A DNA stretch of 64,000 nucleotides from Bugulina stolonifera. Taxonomy: Eukaryota > Bryozoa > Gymnolaemata > Cheilostomatida > Bugulidae. The notes under the pieces were generated by a model, which was not told the origin of the DNA, searched no databases, and saw only the letters and a program-made list of their open reading frames with translations. This document shows positions 63,759 to 64,000 of this stretch, in pieces; the first letter of the stretch is position 1, and the number at the start of each line of letters is the position of its first letter. The position numbers and the translations under genes were made by a program. The stretch covers positions 62,001-126,000 of the forward strand of contig OW285189.1 in assembly GCA_935421135.1 (NCBI GenBank). Direction: 5' to 3'.

Positions 63759-64000
63759 ATGAGTAAACGATTAAAAAGACACGCTAAAACACTACATTAT
63801 CTATCATCTTGTGATAAACATACCAGTAACTCAATAATTAAATCTGCTAAGCCAGATCTTGTTTGTTGCATCTCAGAAGTCTGTCATAATCTGTTGAAAG
63901 GGAACGTCCCACTATCTTCTTCTCAGCAGGCTAAGCTACAGCGATACAAAAACCAAATAAGAGCTGTAGCTGGTAAAAAAGCAACATTGAAAACTAAAAA
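63759..64000 (+). CDS. Small basic pX-like virion protein gene (partial, runs off the window)
   Basis: An ATG at 63759 opens 80 codons without a stop to the window edge. The peptide begins with a basic helix (MSKRLKRHAK). A conserved core follows, with Cys-Cys and Cys-His positions (VCCISEVCHNLLKGNVPLS), and then a Lys/Arg-rich stretch (KLQRYKNQIR; GKKATLKTK). This pattern recurs beside packaging ATPases in Polinton and adintovirus elements and is generally compared to the adenovirus pX core protein, a small DNA-condensing or membrane-active virion component. Its position 19 bp after the ATPase supports that. The C-terminus lies outside. An upstream ATG at 63748 is followed by an in-frame TGA after three codons and is not the start. 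Confidence 0.7.
   Translation, partial: MSKRLKRHAKTLHYLSSCDKHTSNSIIKSAKPDLVCCISEVCHNLLKGNVPLSSSQQAKLQRYKNQIRAVAGKKATLKTK

Larger units (their letters stand above)
62811..64000 (+). mobile_element. Polinton/adintovirus-type element, one end only (partial)
   Basis: Satellite stops at 62810 and non-repetitive viral-type DNA begins AGTAGTATTATTACC. Polintons (Mavericks) and endogenous adintoviruses begin with AG, fitting 62811 as the element terminus; the preceding six bases (CATAGA) would be one copy of the target duplication. Genes seen are a packaging ATPase and the start of a small basic protein, both on the + strand, close together. Polymerase B, integrase, protease and capsid genes would lie beyond the window. 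Whether the element is intact cannot be judged. Confidence 0.65.

Overview
This 64 kb window is eukaryotic DNA. Spliced exon-like segments, a tRNA-derived SINE, a MITE pair, megasatellite DNA and a Polinton/adintovirus-type packaging ATPase point to an animal. Frequent TACATGTA-type palindromes fit a marine invertebrate, but the phylum cannot be fixed from the sequence. There is no bacterial gene organisation.

Layout. (1) 1-6316, 24539-59531 and 59959-62810 are one satellite array of about 44 kb. It is built from a 9-bp word, CATAGAATG, and its exact reverse complement CATTCTATG, plus variants. These are assembled into higher-order repeats of about 1.2, 1.4, 1.8, 3.2, 3.5-3.9 and 5.3 kb. (2) 6317-24538 is an 18,222-bp insertion in that array. 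It has 23-bp imperfect terminal inverted repeats (TIRs) and a TA duplication at both edges. Uninterrupted copies of the target survive elsewhere in the array (for example at 33219-33220). (3) 59532-59958 is a SINE in reverse orientation. (4) From 62811 the satellite stops and a Polinton/adintovirus-like element begins, with a TATA-box promoter, a packaging ATPase and a second compact gene running off the window.

Inside the 18.2 kb insertion the left third (about 6460-12267) carries exon-like segments on the + strand. Five consecutive ones (C to G, 10551-12267) join in matching phase. They look like the remains of a host gene that lacks its 5' half and is damaged by a 17-bp duplication, a frame change and an early stop. 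The order and spacing of residues suggest the beta subunit of the AP-5 adaptor complex, tentatively. The rest holds a MITE pair, a 675-bp tandem duplication, a 34-copy 12-bp palindromic minisatellite flanked by inverted repeats, an unrecognised terminal exon with a poly(A) signal (22964-23297), a minus-strand exon (21702-21858), and a protein-like stretch reaching the right TIR (24203-24538). No transposase was recognised.

The window therefore shows a satellite acting as a landing site for at least three unrelated mobile elements: a large TA-target element, a SINE and a Polinton. The long Cys/Ile- and Met/His-rich reading frames across the satellite come from its 9-bp (three-codon) period and are not annotated as genes.
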